Positions 54,918-63,818 of a stretch of DNA of 64,000 nt are shown piece after piece. This stretch comes from Pseudoduganella flava (GTDB lineage: Bacteria > Pseudomonadota > Gammaproteobacteria > Burkholderiales > Burkholderiaceae_D). The notes beneath the pieces were generated by a model. It had not been told where the DNA came from and searched no databases. It worked only from the letters and a program-made list of their open reading frames with translations. The stretch's first letter is position 1. Each line of letters starts with the position of its first letter. The stretch spans positions 518,270-582,269 of the forward strand of contig NZ_VLKW01000002.1 of NCBI RefSeq assembly GCF_007830495.1, written 5' to 3'. The position numbers and the translations under genes were made by a program.

Positions 54918-57200
54918 TCAGGCCGCGGCCCGGTCGTCGTCCTGGCCCGCGACGGCGGCCAGGAAATCGTCGCCCCAGCGCACCACATCGTGCTCCGTGG
55001 CGATCATCGCCATCCGCGCGGTGCGGTAGGCTTGCTCGTCCGCGCCCATCGTCAAAGCCTGGTGCAGCGTGTCGATCATCGATTGCGTGTCGTAAGGGTT
55101 CGTCAGCAATGCGCCGTGCAGCTCGACGGCGGCGCCGCAGAACTCCGACAGGATCAGCACGCCCGACTTGCCGGCCGCCTTGCGGGCGATGACGTATTCC
55201 TTCGCGACGAGATTGAGGCCGTCGCGCAGCGGCGCGATCCACGCGACGCCGCAAGCCGCGTAATGCGCCACCACTTCCTCGAACGGCAGCGAACGATAGA
55301 AGTAGCGCACCGGCACCCAGTTCAGCGTGGAGAAGCGGCCGTTGATGCGGCCGACCGCGCGGTCCACTTCGACGCGCAGGCTTTCGTAGATCTCCATGCC
55401 CGGCGCGGCCGGCGTGATGATGTTCAGGAGCGTCACCTTGCCGACGTGCTCCGGGTGTTCCTCGAGCAGCCGTTCGAATGCGTGCAGCTTTTCCAGCGAG
55501 CCTTTCACGTAGTCCAGCCGCTCGATCGACACGATGCCCGTCACGCCGCCCAGGTAGTCTTCCAGCGCGGCCGCGCTGTCCGCCACCGCCGGCGTGCGCA
55601 CCAGCCGCTCGATCAGCGCGGCATCCGTACCGACCGGGTGCGCACCCAGTTCGATGCGGCGCCCGCCGGCGTCGATCGACGTCGTCATCGTGTCGACGCC
55701 CAGCGCGCAGCCATAGGTCAGGAAGCGCGGCGCGCACGGCTGCGCGGGGCCCAGTTCGACTGGCGCGAACGAGCGCACCGCATCGACGAAATTCTCCACG
55801 TAGCGGGGAATGTGGAAGCCCACGTAGTCGCATTGCAGCAGGCTGCCGACGATGTCGCGCCGCCACGGCAGGATGTTGAACACGTCCGACGACGGGAACG
55901 CCGTGTGGTGGAAGAACGCGATCTTCAGGTCCGGCCGCAGCGGGCGCAGGAACGCCGGCACCATCCACAGGTTGTAGTCGTGCACCCAGACACAAGCGCC
56001 TTCGGCCGCCTCGCGCGCCGTCTGCTCGGCGAACAGGCGGTTGACGTCGAGGAAGCGCTCCCAGTGCGCCTGGTTGAATTCGGCCTTGTCCGGGAACGAG
56101 AAGATGATCGGCCAGAAGGCCTCCTTCGAGAACTTCTTGTAGAACAGGTCCACGTCCTCGGCCGTCAATGGAATGCGCGCGGCACGCAGGCGTGGGTAGG
56201 CGGGATCGACGTCGACGTGGGTGTCGAAATCGTCCGGCGTGCGGCTGTCCTGCTGCGACCACGCGACCCACGAGCCGCGCCGGCTGCCGGCAAAGAAGCG
56301 CAGCAGCGTGGGGATGATGCCGTTCGGGCTTTTCGGCCGGCGGCGCTCGATGCGGCCGTCCACCTCCACCTCGTCGAACGGCAGCCGGTGATACACCATC
56401 ACCAGGTCGGCGTCGCCGCGCTCCACGGTGCGCCGGGCGGGCCGCGCCGGCGGCAGCACGCCGTGCCGCACCAGGCCTTCGAGGATACCGTCGCACCCTT
56501 CACCGCGCGCGATGTGCACTTGCGGCCAGCGCCGCAGCTTCTGCACCAGCGCCGGTTCGGCCCCGCCGACGACGATGCCGCGCACGCCCGTCTCGAACAT
56601 CGACAGGTCGTTCAGCGTATCGCCGGCCACGAGGATGGTGCCAGGATCGATGCCCAGTTCCGCGGCCAGCCGCAGCAGCGCCGGCCCCTTGCCGACGCCG
56701 CGCGGCAGCACGTCCAGGTAGCAGCCGGCGGACATCAGGAGGTCGCAGCCCAGCATATCGACGGCGGCGCGCAGCGCGGGCGTCACGTCCGCCTCGGCGG
56801 CCAGGAAGGAACAGCGCCGCTCCTGCGGCACGCTCTGGCGCTGCAGTCCGGGGAAGCCGGCCAGCGCCTTCAGCACGGCCTGTGAACCGGGCCAGCGCTC
56901 GGCGATTTCCTGCTGCAGGTTGCCCACTGGGCGCAGCTCGGCGCCGTCGACGATCGTCGCGCCGACGTCAGCGATGATGTAGTCCGGAGTGGGGATCGTC
57001 GGGTCGGACAGCAGCGGCAGGATCGATTCGAGGCCGCGGCCCGTGACAAAAACCAGCTGCGCATGGCGCGGCGCGGCGGCGAACAAGGCGCGCACGCGGC
57101 TGCGTGCTTCCGGTGTGCCGGCCAGCAGCGTGCCGTCGAGGTCCGTGGCCAGCATGAATTGGTTCGGGTGGGTGAGGCGGGAAACGTCCTGAATGGGCAT
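54918..57200 (-). CDS. Bifunctional glucosylglycerol-phosphate phosphatase/synthase (GgpPS-type)
   Basis: 760 residues, two enzymes fused. The N-terminal HAD phosphatase (about 12-250) starts LATDLDGTLLAG with nucleophile Asp20 and has VAGDTLNDLSMFETG near 195. The C-terminal GT20 synthase (from about 263) has WSQQDSRTPDDFDTHVDVDP, FYKKFSKEAFWPIIFSFPDK, VHDYNLWMVPAFLRP, FHHTAFPSSDVFNILPWRRD and DGLNLVAKEYVIARK. FHHTAFPSSDVFN fits glucosylglycerol-phosphate synthase better than OtsA, and the phosphatase-first fusion is as described for Stenotrophomonas GgpPS. It would make the osmoprotectant glucosylglycerol from ADP- or GDP-glucose and glycerol-3-phosphate. A trehalose enzyme is the alternative. 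Neighbour of an MscS channel. Confidence 0.8.
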   Translation of the reverse strand: MPIQDVSRLTHPNQFMLATDLDGTLLAGTPEARSRVRALFAAAPRHAQLVFVTGRGLESILPLLSDPTIPTPDYIIADVGATIVDGAELRPVGNLQQEIAERWPGSQAVLKALAGFPGLQRQSVPQERRCSFLAAEADVTPALRAAVDMLGCDLLMSAGCYLDVLPRGVGKGPALLRLAAELGIDPGTILVAGDTLNDLSMFETGVRGIVVGGAEPALVQKLRRWPQVHIARGEGCDGILEGLVRHGVLPPARPARRTVERGDADLVMVYHRLPFDEVEVDGRIERRRPKSPNGIIPTLLRFFAGSRRGSWVAWSQQDSRTPDDFDTHVDVDPAYPRLRAARIPLTAEDVDLFYKKFSKEAFWPIIFSFPDKAEFNQAHWERFLDVNRLFAEQTAREAAEGACVWVHDYNLWMVPAFLRPLRPDLKIAFFHHTAFPSSDVFNILPWRRDIVGSLLQCDYVGFHIPRYVENFVDAVRSFAPVELGPAQPCAPRFLTYGCALGVDTMTTSIDAGGRRIELGAHPVGTDAALIERLVRTPAVADSAAALEDYLGGVTGIVSIERLDYVKGSLEKLHAFERLLEEHPEHVGKVTLLNIITPAAPGMEIYESLRVEVDRAVGRINGRFSTLNWVPVRYFYRSLPFEEVVAHYAACGVAWIAPLRDGLNLVAKEYVIARKAAGKSGVLILSEFCGAAVELHGALLTNPYDTQSMIDTLHQALTMGADEQAYRTARMAMIATEHDVVRWGDDFLAAVAGQDDDRAAA

Positions 57201-57449
57201 GGCGATACATCCTTTTGCAAGCGATGGGCGCGGGGAGCGCCGTGTTTAGCGGAGGGCAACCGAAGCCGGCGGGGATCGGTCGCGCGGCGGAAAGCGACGG
57301 TGGCGGAGCCTGCCGTCGCGTGAGGAGATTCGTCGCGGGCGCATGCTAAGGCCCGGGTAACGCAGCCGTATTGTACTATAAAAAATACAATGCATTTCCA
57401 CGAATGTATCGTGCGGGCGGCTTGGCTGCTTTGCCGCTCAGTGCGGCGC

Positions 57450-58331
57450 TCAGTGCAGCGGCGCGATGCCGGTCAGCTTGTCCGGATTGCGGATCACGTA
57501 GATGGCGACGATGCGGCCGCCGTCGATGATGAACGACTGGGCCGACTCGACCACGCCGTTCACGTAGCGCAGCAGGCCCGGTTCGCCGTTGATGCGCGCC
57601 ATCCGGTACTGCACCTGGCCCGGATAGGCGTGTTCGAGGGACCAGTAGACGCCGGCGATGCGCGCGGCGCCTTCGAGGATCTTGCCGAACGACGGCACCT
57701 TGCCGCCGCCGTCCGAGACAAGCTGCACGTCGCCGGCCAGGAACGTCTTCATCGCCGCCCGGTCGCCGCCGGCGGCCGCCTGCATGAAGCCGGCCAGCAG
57801 GTCGCGGTGCACTTGCCGTGGCACCGTGAAGCGAGGCTTCTCCTGCTGCACGCGCTGCTGCGCGCGGTGCACCAGCTGGCGGCAAGCCGCCTCGCTCTTG
57901 CCCAGCGTGGCGGCGAGGTCCGCGTAATCCTGGTCGAACACCTGGCGCATCAGGAACGCGGCGCGTTCCTCCGGCGCGAGCCGCTCCAGCACCCACAGCA
58001 TCGCCACGGAGACGTCGCTGGCCAGTTCGGCCGCCGTTTCGGGCGTGTGCTCGTCCACTTCCACGAGCGGTTCGGGCAACCACCAGCCCACGTAAGCTTC
58101 CCGCTCGGCCTTGCGGCTGCGCAGCCGGTCGATCGCCAGGCGCGTCGTGATCGTCACGAGCCACGCCTCGGCCGACTGCACTTCGCCGCTGGCGCTGCCG
58201 TGCCAGCGCAGCCAGGCATCCTGCACCACGTCTTCCGCATCGGCGCGCGTGCCGAGCATGCGGTAGGCGATCGAGAACAGGCGGGGGCGCAGGGCGTCGA
58301 AAGCGGCGGCGGAGGAGGACGTGTCGTTCAT
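57450..58331 (-). CDS. ECF41-type RNA polymerase sigma factor with C-terminal SnoaL-like domain
   Basis: 293 residues. Sigma region 2 (RPRLFSIAYRMLGTRADAED, VVQDAWLRW) and region 4 (RLAPEERAAFLMRQVFDQDY, then the ACRQLVHRAQQRV helix) are followed by a C-terminal SnoaL-like domain. The linker WWLPEPLVE and the DGGGKVPSFGK motif are hallmarks of group ECF41, whose C-terminal extension controls activity in place of an anti-sigma factor. Upstream is an exact match to the ECF41 promoter consensus (58363-58389), so it should be autoregulated. The divergent oxidoreductase gene fits the usual ECF41 neighbourhood of carboxymuconolactone decarboxylase, oxidoreductase or epimerase genes. The start begins the sigma domain; a longer start adds 15 residues that include the promoter. 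Confidence 0.92.
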   Translation of the reverse strand: MNDTSSSAAAFDALRPRLFSIAYRMLGTRADAEDVVQDAWLRWHGSASGEVQSAEAWLVTITTRLAIDRLRSRKAEREAYVGWWLPEPLVEVDEHTPETAAELASDVSVAMLWVLERLAPEERAAFLMRQVFDQDYADLAATLGKSEAACRQLVHRAQQRVQQEKPRFTVPRQVHRDLLAGFMQAAAGGDRAAMKTFLAGDVQLVSDGGGKVPSFGKILEGAARIAGVYWSLEHAYPGQVQYRMARINGEPGLLRYVNGVVESAQSFIIDGGRIVAIYVIRNPDKLTGIAPLH

Positions 58332-58362
58332 GGTGGTTACGGTAAAGGTTCGATACCCGCTA

Positions 58363-58389
58363 GACGGCGCAGGCATCCGGCTTGTGACA
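58363..58389 (-). promoter_or_regulatory. ECF41-type promoter of the sigma gene
   Basis: On the minus strand TGTCACA (58389-58383) and CGTC (58366-58363) are separated by exactly 16 bases, matching the ECF41 consensus as I remember it from the literature. It is 32 bases from the sigma start codon. Confidence 0.8.
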
Positions 58390-58409
58390 GCTTTCCCACG
58401 GCAAAGGTG

Positions 58410-58439
58410 TTGGCAGGCAGTTTTATTCTTGTCTACATT
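58410..58439 (+). promoter_or_regulatory. Sigma-70-like promoter toward the SDR gene
   Basis: TTGGCA at 58410-58415 and TACATT at 58434-58439, 18 bases apart, about 110 bases before the SDR start. I see no ECF41 motif in this orientation. Confidence 0.4.
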
Positions 58440-58546
58440 GATACGCCGTCAGTCTACCAACTTTCACTATTTCAACTCAGCTTCATTCACCCAGTTTCAG
58501 GGAGCCATCGATGGATCCGAACGACCAGTTTTTGGAGGGAACGATC

Positions 58547-59530
58547 ATGCCGTCGCGCCGCCGCTTCGTGGGCGCGGTCGCGACAGGGATCGCGGCAGGA
58601 ACGGCCGCGGCCGGCGCATTGGCCGCCGGCGCGCCGGGCGGCACGGACTTCGGCGGCGTGGGCCGCGACCCGGATTATCCGAAGCCGCCATTCCCGCGCC
58701 AGCAGCAGGAGTGGCCGGGGCTGGCCGGCAAGATGACGCCGAAGCCCGACCACGGCGAAACGTCGTACCACGGCAGCGGCCGGCTGAAGGGCCGCAAGGC
58801 GCTGATCACGGGCGGCGACTCGGGCATCGGCCGCGCCGCGGCGATCGCCTATGCGCGCGAAGGCGCGGACGTGGCGATCAGCTACCTGCCGGCCGAGGAG
58901 CCGGATGCGCGCGAAGTGGCTGAGCTGATCCGCAAGGCGGGGCGCAAGGCCGTGCTGCTGCCGGGCGACATCCGCGACGAGAGCTTCTGCCGGAAGCTCG
59001 TCGACGACGCGGCCGGGCAACTGGGCGGGCTCGACATCCTGGTGTCGAACGCGGCCAAGCAGCATTCGGTCGACTCGATCCTCGAGCTCACCACGGCACA
59101 GTTCGATTGGACCATGAAGACGAACCTGTACGCGAACTTCTGGATCTGCAAGGCGGCCGTGCCGCACATGACGAACGGCGGCGCGATCATCGTCACGGCT
59201 TCCGTGCAAGCCTACGACCCGTCGCCGAACCTGCTCGACTACGCGCAGACGAAGGCGGCCCAGGTGGCGTTCGTGAAAGCGCTGGCCCAGCAGCTGGCCG
59301 AGAAGCGCATCCGCGTCAACGGCGTGGCGCCGGGCCCGATCTGGACACCGCTGCAGGTCTCCGGCGGCCAGCCGCCCGAAGCGCTCGACACGTTCGGCGC
59401 CGACACCCCGATGAAACGCCCCGGCCAGCCGGTCGAGCTGGCGCCGACGTACGTGGTGCTGGCGGCCGACGAGTCCAGCTATACGACGGGGCAGATCTAT
59501 GGGGTGGCGGGGGGCAAGGGGAATCCGTGA
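58547..59530 (+). CDS. YghA-like short-chain dehydrogenase with Tat-like N-terminus
   Basis: A short-chain dehydrogenase/reductase of 327 residues, close to E. coli Ygh[21 protein letters not shown] (NAD(P) site), [22 protein letters not shown], and the active-site Ser and Tyr-x-x-x-Lys in [11 protein letters not shown] and LDYAQTK. The start [20 protein letters not shown] carries a twin-arginine-like signal before a 40-residue linker, unlike YghA, so export by Tat is possible. Two starts have good ribosome sites: this one (TGGAGGG) and an ATG 36 bases upstream (AGGGAG). The first leaves a shorter basic region before the Arg pair. It is divergent from an ECF41 sigma factor. Confidence 0.82.
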   Translation: MPSRRRFVGAVATGIAAGTAAAGALAAGAPGGTDFGGVGRDPDYPKPPFPRQQQEWPGLAGKMTPKPDHGETSYHGSGRLKGRKALITGGDSGIGRAAAIAYAREGADVAISYLPAEEPDAREVAELIRKAGRKAVLLPGDIRDESFCRKLVDDAAGQLGGLDILVSNAAKQHSVDSILELTTAQFDWTMKTNLYANFWICKAAVPHMTNGGAIIVTASVQAYDPSPNLLDYAQTKAAQVAFVKALAQQLAEKRIRVNGVAPGPIWTPLQVSGGQPPEALDTFGADTPMKRPGQPVELAPTYVVLAADESSYTTGQIYGVAGGKGNP

Positions 59531-59576
59531 CCTTATGCCGTTGAAGACGTATGCTTTCACCCCAACGGCAAGGGCT

Positions 59577-59727
59577 GGGGTCAGACCCGCCGGGGCGTAG
59601 CAGGGGTTTCGAGGAGCTCCGCTCCTTGCCGGCGAAGCGGTTCGGGCTTGCAAGCCCGAACCCCTCCCTGACCCCGGGGTTTCGGGTCTCGGGTTTGCCT
59701 TGACTGAACGGCTTCGGGGACAGACAC
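59577..59727. repeat. Single arms of class C and D palindromes
   Basis: GGGGTCAGACCC at 59577-59588 repeats the arm found at 34294-34305. GGGGACAGACACCATTTTCC near 59715-59734 is a fourth related sequence. Both lie in the gap between the SDR and M28 peptidase genes and may be remains of palindromes. Confidence 0.6.
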
Positions 59728-59752
59728 CATTTTCCGGGCAACTTTCGGGCAG

Positions 59753-61381
59753 TCAGCGCTTCACCTGCCCGAACGCTTCGCCCTTCTTCCACGTCGGCAT
59801 CTCCGCCGCATTGGCCACGGCGTAGCCCAGGTTCAGCGTGAACTGGGCCTGCTGCGCCATGCCGGCCAGGTTCCAGTCGGCGTGGTACTCGTCCGTGACC
59901 TGGTGGTAGTCCTTCTTGAAGCCGACCATCTTCGCGCTCGACGCGGCATGGTCGTGCGCGAACTCGAAGTGGCCGTCGCCGGAGAACACGGCCGAGCCCA
60001 CGTTGAACGCGGGGACGCCCGCTTTCGCGAAATTGAAGTGGTCGGCGCGGAAGTAGGCGCCGGACAGGTCGGGGATCGCCGGCGCCAGCCTCAGCCCCAT
60101 CTGCTTCGCCACGGCGGCCGACGTTTCGTACAGGCTGCTGCGCTCCGCGCCGGCCACGCCGATATCCTTCGTCGGGCCGACGAAGTTCATGCTGTCCAGG
60201 TTCAGGTCCGCCGCCGTGCGCGCCAGCGGGATCACCGGGTCCGCCACATACGCGGCGCTGCCCAGCAGGCCCTGTTCCTCGGCCGCCGGCCACAGGAAGA
60301 CCTGCGTACGTTTCGCCGGCTGCCTGACGGCTGCCGCGGCCATCGCCAGCAGCGCCGCCGAACCGGACGCGTTGTCGATCGCGCCGTTGTAGATGTGATC
60401 GCGCTTGTCGTCCTTCGCCACACCTTCGTCGATGCCGAGATGGTCCCAGTGCGCCGAGTAGACGACGGCCTGCTCCTTCAGCTTCGGGTCCGTGCCCGGC
60501 ACGATGCCGACCACGTTGAACTGTTCGACGGGCCGGATCGCCGACTTGATCTCGACGTGCGTACGGATGCCCAGGTCCACCGGCTTAAAATCGCGCCGCT
60601 CGGCCTGCGCGCGCAGCTTGTCGAGGTCATGGCCGGCCGCGGCGAACAGTTCGCGCGCCGTGTCCTCGTGCAGCCAGCCTTCGACCGGATTGCCGCCCGC
60701 CTTCAGATGGAAGCGTTCGTGCGAGAAGCCATTGGCCGGCACCGACCATGGATACGATGCCGACGGCGTCGTGTGGATCAGCAGCACGCCGGCGGCGCCG
60801 CGGCGCACGGCTTCCTCGAACTTGTACAGCCAGCGGCCATAGTACGTGTAGGCCTTGCCGGCAAAGCGGTTCGGCTCCTCGGCGGTCGGCTGCGGGTCGT
60901 TGACCATCATGACGAGGATCTTGCCCTTCATGTCCTGGCCCTTGTAGTCGTCCCACCGTTCCTCGGGCGCGCTGGCGCCGTAGCCGACGAACACCAGCGG
61001 CGCGTCGAACGCCACGCTGTCCTTGCCGCTGCCGGTGCCGAACACGATGCCCTTGCCGGTCTCCGGCGCGATGCGCTTGCCGCCCGCGTCGAACGTGACG
61101 GCGCTGCCGGCCAGCAGCCGGGTACCCTGGAAGCGCACCGGCTGGCGGTAGCCGCCCGCCGGCAGCGGCCGCAGGCCGATCAGCGCGGCCTGCGTCTCGA
61201 GATAGCGCACGGCCAGTTCGCCGCCGCGCTGGCCCGTGCCGCGGCCTTCCAGCAGGTCGTCCGCGAGGAACGACAGGTGCGCGCGCAGCGCGGGTTCGGA
61301 CACGGCGGGACCCTGCGCCAGTGCGGGTTGCGCGAAGGAGAGCAGGGCGGCGGTGCCAGCGGCGATGGTCGTGAAACGCAT
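59753..61381 (-). CDS. Secreted M28-family zinc aminopeptidase
   Basis: 542 residues. A signal peptide (TTIAAGTAALLSFAQPALA) leads to a PA domain insertion at about 125-270 (DAPLVFVGYGASAPEE, AAGVLLIHTTPSASYPW). Peptidase family M28 follows: SAHWDHLGI, NGAIDNASGSAALLAMA, WPAAEEQGLLGSAAY with the catalytic Glu pair, and LDSMNFVGPTKD with a later Asp ligand. The last metal His is in KDYHQVTDEYHADWN. The start follows GGAG and gives the signal peptide; a longer start lacks it. Likely a periplasmic or extracellular aminopeptidase with dipeptide or broader specificity. It could be the last gene of a run with 61460 and 63078. Confidence 0.9.
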   Translation of the reverse strand: MRFTTIAAGTAALLSFAQPALAQGPAVSEPALRAHLSFLADDLLEGRGTGQRGGELAVRYLETQAALIGLRPLPAGGYRQPVRFQGTRLLAGSAVTFDAGGKRIAPETGKGIVFGTGSGKDSVAFDAPLVFVGYGASAPEERWDDYKGQDMKGKILVMMVNDPQPTAEEPNRFAGKAYTYYGRWLYKFEEAVRRGAAGVLLIHTTPSASYPWSVPANGFSHERFHLKAGGNPVEGWLHEDTARELFAAAGHDLDKLRAQAERRDFKPVDLGIRTHVEIKSAIRPVEQFNVVGIVPGTDPKLKEQAVVYSAHWDHLGIDEGVAKDDKRDHIYNGAIDNASGSAALLAMAAAAVRQPAKRTQVFLWPAAEEQGLLGSAAYVADPVIPLARTAADLNLDSMNFVGPTKDIGVAGAERSSLYETSAAVAKQMGLRLAPAIPDLSGAYFRADHFNFAKAGVPAFNVGSAVFSGDGHFEFAHDHAASSAKMVGFKKDYHQVTDEYHADWNLAGMAQQAQFTLNLGYAVANAAEMPTWKKGEAFGQVKR

Positions 61382-61459
61382 GTGGACTCCATGGAACGAA
61401 AGTTCGCATGGTAGCGCAAGTGGCGCGATCGGCAAGCCGCGCCGTTGCGGGCAGCGCCG

Positions 61460-63058
61460 TCACACGGCGGGCTTGATCGCGGGCTTGATCGGAATGAAGC
61501 CGTAGGCGACCAGGCATTCGCGGAACATGCAGTCGGGGACGTCCGCATCCCGCCCCGGCGCCCAGCTGCCGCAGCCGCGCCGCTCGTTGCGCTTGCAGTG
61601 GCCGTTGGCCAGGTCGATCGTCTCCATCCCCGGCAGCAGGCGATTGGCGCGCGGGCACAGCAAGGTTGTCGCGTCGGCGAACAGCTGCTGCGTCAATTCG
61701 CCCAGCATCATCTGCCGCGCCCATGCCGTCTGCACGGGCGGCGGCACGTGGCGAAATTCGATGCGGCCATTGATCACCTGGACGCACGGCCGGTCCATGT
61801 CGAACACCTGTTCCAGCGCCGCGTCCTGCCGATCGAACGACGCGTGGCCGCTGTCGATCCGCTCCTGCAGCAGCGGCAAGGTGATCTGCTGTGCAAGAAA
61901 GTGCTCCCACACGCGCACGGCGCCGAACACGGTGTCCGGCGGAGGCGGCGCAGCGTGCCTACCATGCCGGCGCAGCTCGGCCAGCAGCGTCGCGTACGCG
62001 TCGTGGTACATCGGCGGATAGGCGATGTCGCCCCTGGCCAGTTCGGCCGGCGGCGCGGCGGCCAGTTCGTCGACGAAGGTGCGGCCGGGGCTGAAGATCT
62101 CGGCCTGCGTTGTCGCGTGGTCCACGTCCTTCAGCACCAGGCCGCCGCTGGCCAGCGCGATGTCCGTCAGCCGCAGCACGAGGCGGCGCGGGAAGCGTGC
62201 GATACCGTGGCGGCGCAGGTGCTTCGTGATCAACAGGTCCGTCACGTTGTAGGGCGGCAGCGTGGCAGCGATGCGCCGCAGGTAATCCGCTTCCTCTTCG
62301 TCCTCGCCCTTCTTCGCGATGGCCTGGCGGTGCTGCACGAGGAAGTCGTCCGGCACGTCGGGGAACAGCGCGCCGACCAGTTCGCGCGCCAGCGCATGGG
62401 CGGCGCCCTCGACCAGCGCCTCGTAGCCGAGCGGGTAGACCACCGTCAGCGGCCGGACCTCCTGCGCGCCCGAAGCTCCCTGGCGTGCGATCGCCAGCGA
62501 AAAAGGAAAGGCCGGCACGGCAAAGCCGCTGTCGCCGTGTGCCGGCATGTCCGCTGCCGGCATGCCGGCGACCGGCACGTCGAGCCACGCATCGTCCACG
62601 TGGCCGGGCAATACGGGGCGGCCGTAATCGCCGAAGAAGAAGTCCGCGCTGATCCGGTGCGAGCGGACGAAGCGCGCCAGGCTGCGCACGGAACGCGGGC
62701 AGCCCTGTTCGCGCGCCCAGGCGGACAGCGGCAGCCGCCAGCGGATGTCGTCGCGATGCAGCTCGAGCGCCACGTCGATGAAGCGCTTGATGCAGCCCAG
62801 CCGCGCCACGTACACGCCGATGCCGGACAGCGTGCCGAACGTGTCGAGATAGTGGCGGTGCTCGTGCGCGTAATTGGTCAGCTCCAGCAGCAGGCGCTTG
62901 AAGCGCAGCGGCTCGTGCCGGTAGGCGGCGGCCGATGCCGGCTCGCGCAGCAGCGCATGGGCTTCGTCCGTCAGCGTCACGTCGATCAGGCCGAGGCCGT
63001 GATCGAACGAGCCGATGCGGTGCGCCGCGTCGGTGGAAAACAGCAGGGGCGCTGCCAT
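61460..63058 (-). CDS. Putative HExxH metalloprotease of unknown family
   Basis: 532 residues, no signal or membrane segment visible. At 65-69 is HEHRH, an HExxH zinc motif in the setting NYAHEHRHYLDTFG, like the HEYxHYLQ sites of some peptidases. A later YEALVEGAAHALAREL fits the usual third-ligand Glu helix. The middle has DDFLVQHRQAIAKKG, and the C-terminus has many cysteines (LLCP, GHCKRNERRGCGSW, DCMFRECLVAYG), perhaps a metal or disulfide cluster. I do not know the family. The 226-residue gene 19 bases upstream is probably in the same operon. The start is the first ATG after that gene; TGGAG lies upstream. Confidence 0.6.
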   Translation of the reverse strand: MAAPLLFSTDAAHRIGSFDHGLGLIDVTLTDEAHALLREPASAAAYRHEPLRFKRLLLELTNYAHEHRHYLDTFGTLSGIGVYVARLGCIKRFIDVALELHRDDIRWRLPLSAWAREQGCPRSVRSLARFVRSHRISADFFFGDYGRPVLPGHVDDAWLDVPVAGMPAADMPAHGDSGFAVPAFPFSLAIARQGASGAQEVRPLTVVYPLGYEALVEGAAHALARELVGALFPDVPDDFLVQHRQAIAKKGEDEEEADYLRRIAATLPPYNVTDLLITKHLRRHGIARFPRRLVLRLTDIALASGGLVLKDVDHATTQAEIFSPGRTFVDELAAAPPAELARGDIAYPPMYHDAYATLLAELRRHGRHAAPPPPDTVFGAVRVWEHFLAQQITLPLLQERIDSGHASFDRQDAALEQVFDMDRPCVQVINGRIEFRHVPPPVQTAWARQMMLGELTQQLFADATTLLCPRANRLLPGMETIDLANGHCKRNERRGCGSWAPGRDADVPDCMFRECLVAYGFIPIKPAIKPAV

Positions 63059-63077
63059 GGCGGGCTCCTGGCTGGAG

Positions 63078-63758
63078 TCAGGTCGTCAAGTGCCAGCGGT
63101 TGCCGGGCTCGGCGTAATCGCCGTGCTGGCCGGCCCATTCCGCGTTGGCCAGCACCTTCACGTCGCACAGCCGTTGCAGCGCCGCCGTCAGCTCGGGGCC
63201 GGACAGGCCCGTTTCCGATGCGATGTCGGCCGTCGACGGCGCCAGTTCGCTGTAGGCGTGCGTGGCACGCATCGCCAGCGTGCCGACGGCGCGGGCGGCG
63301 GCGATCGCATTGTCGTCCTGCGGCGGCCGCAGCACGACGAGGTTGTTCCAGAACGACTTCAGCGCCGCCGCAGCGTGGGGCACGTTGCCTGGGCCGAGAT
63401 GGCCCGTGACGATGAACGTGACGACGAGGCCGGCGATGGGGAAAAAGGTTTCCTTGAACGCCTGGGTGAAGTTGAAGGCGACCAGCTTGCCTTCGGTGCT
63501 CGCCGCACCGCCGTACAGGATGCTGTGCAGGCGGCGCGGCTCGTGCGTGGCGGGATCGAACGCGGTGACGTGGCCGGCGGCTTCCTCGCTGTCGAGCACC
63601 AACAGCATCAGATCGGTTGCGGCCTTGAACTCGTCATCCTTCAGGCGGTCGACCACGTCGTCGACCGTGGCTGGGTCCAGCCCGGCTTCCTTCAGCGCCG
63701 CGGACAGCAGCTGATTCGGCTGATACTGCGTGGGCTGGTACTGCTGGGGCAGGTACAT
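63078..63758 (-). CDS. Unknown protein with one membrane segment and winged-helix-like C-terminus
   Basis: 226 residues. The Gln/Pro-rich start (PQQYQPTQYQPNQ) is followed by helical sequence, a hydrophobic segment FFPIAGLVVTFIVTGHLG near 105-125, and a C-terminal part (STADIASETGLSGPELTAAL, then VKVLANAEWAGQ) that resembles a winged-helix DNA-binding domain. No family recognised. It precedes the HExxH gene with 19 bases between. A regulator or substrate of that protease is a plausible idea. Confidence 0.55.
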   Translation of the reverse strand: MYLPQQYQPTQYQPNQLLSAALKEAGLDPATVDDVVDRLKDDEFKAATDLMLLVLDSEEAAGHVTAFDPATHEPRRLHSILYGGAASTEGKLVAFNFTQAFKETFFPIAGLVVTFIVTGHLGPGNVPHAAAALKSFWNNLVVLRPPQDDNAIAAARAVGTLAMRATHAYSELAPSTADIASETGLSGPELTAALQRLCDVKVLANAEWAGQHGDYAEPGNRWHLTT

Positions 63759-63818
63759 GATGGCACCTCCGTCGGGAGATCATCCATCATACTCGCTCCG
63801 GCGGCGCAGGGGCAGGGT

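Noticed and set aside
54918-57200. Trehalose-6-phosphate synthase/phosphatase (OtsA-OtsB) fusion
   Set aside because: The domain order is phosphatase first, and the HHTAFPSSDVFN and KKFSKEAFWP motifs fit glucosylglycerol-phosphate synthase better. Not excluded without alignment.
58410-58480. ECF41 motif driving the SDR gene
   Set aside because: TGTCTAC and CGTC occur near 58430-58454 but with a spacer of 10, not 16.
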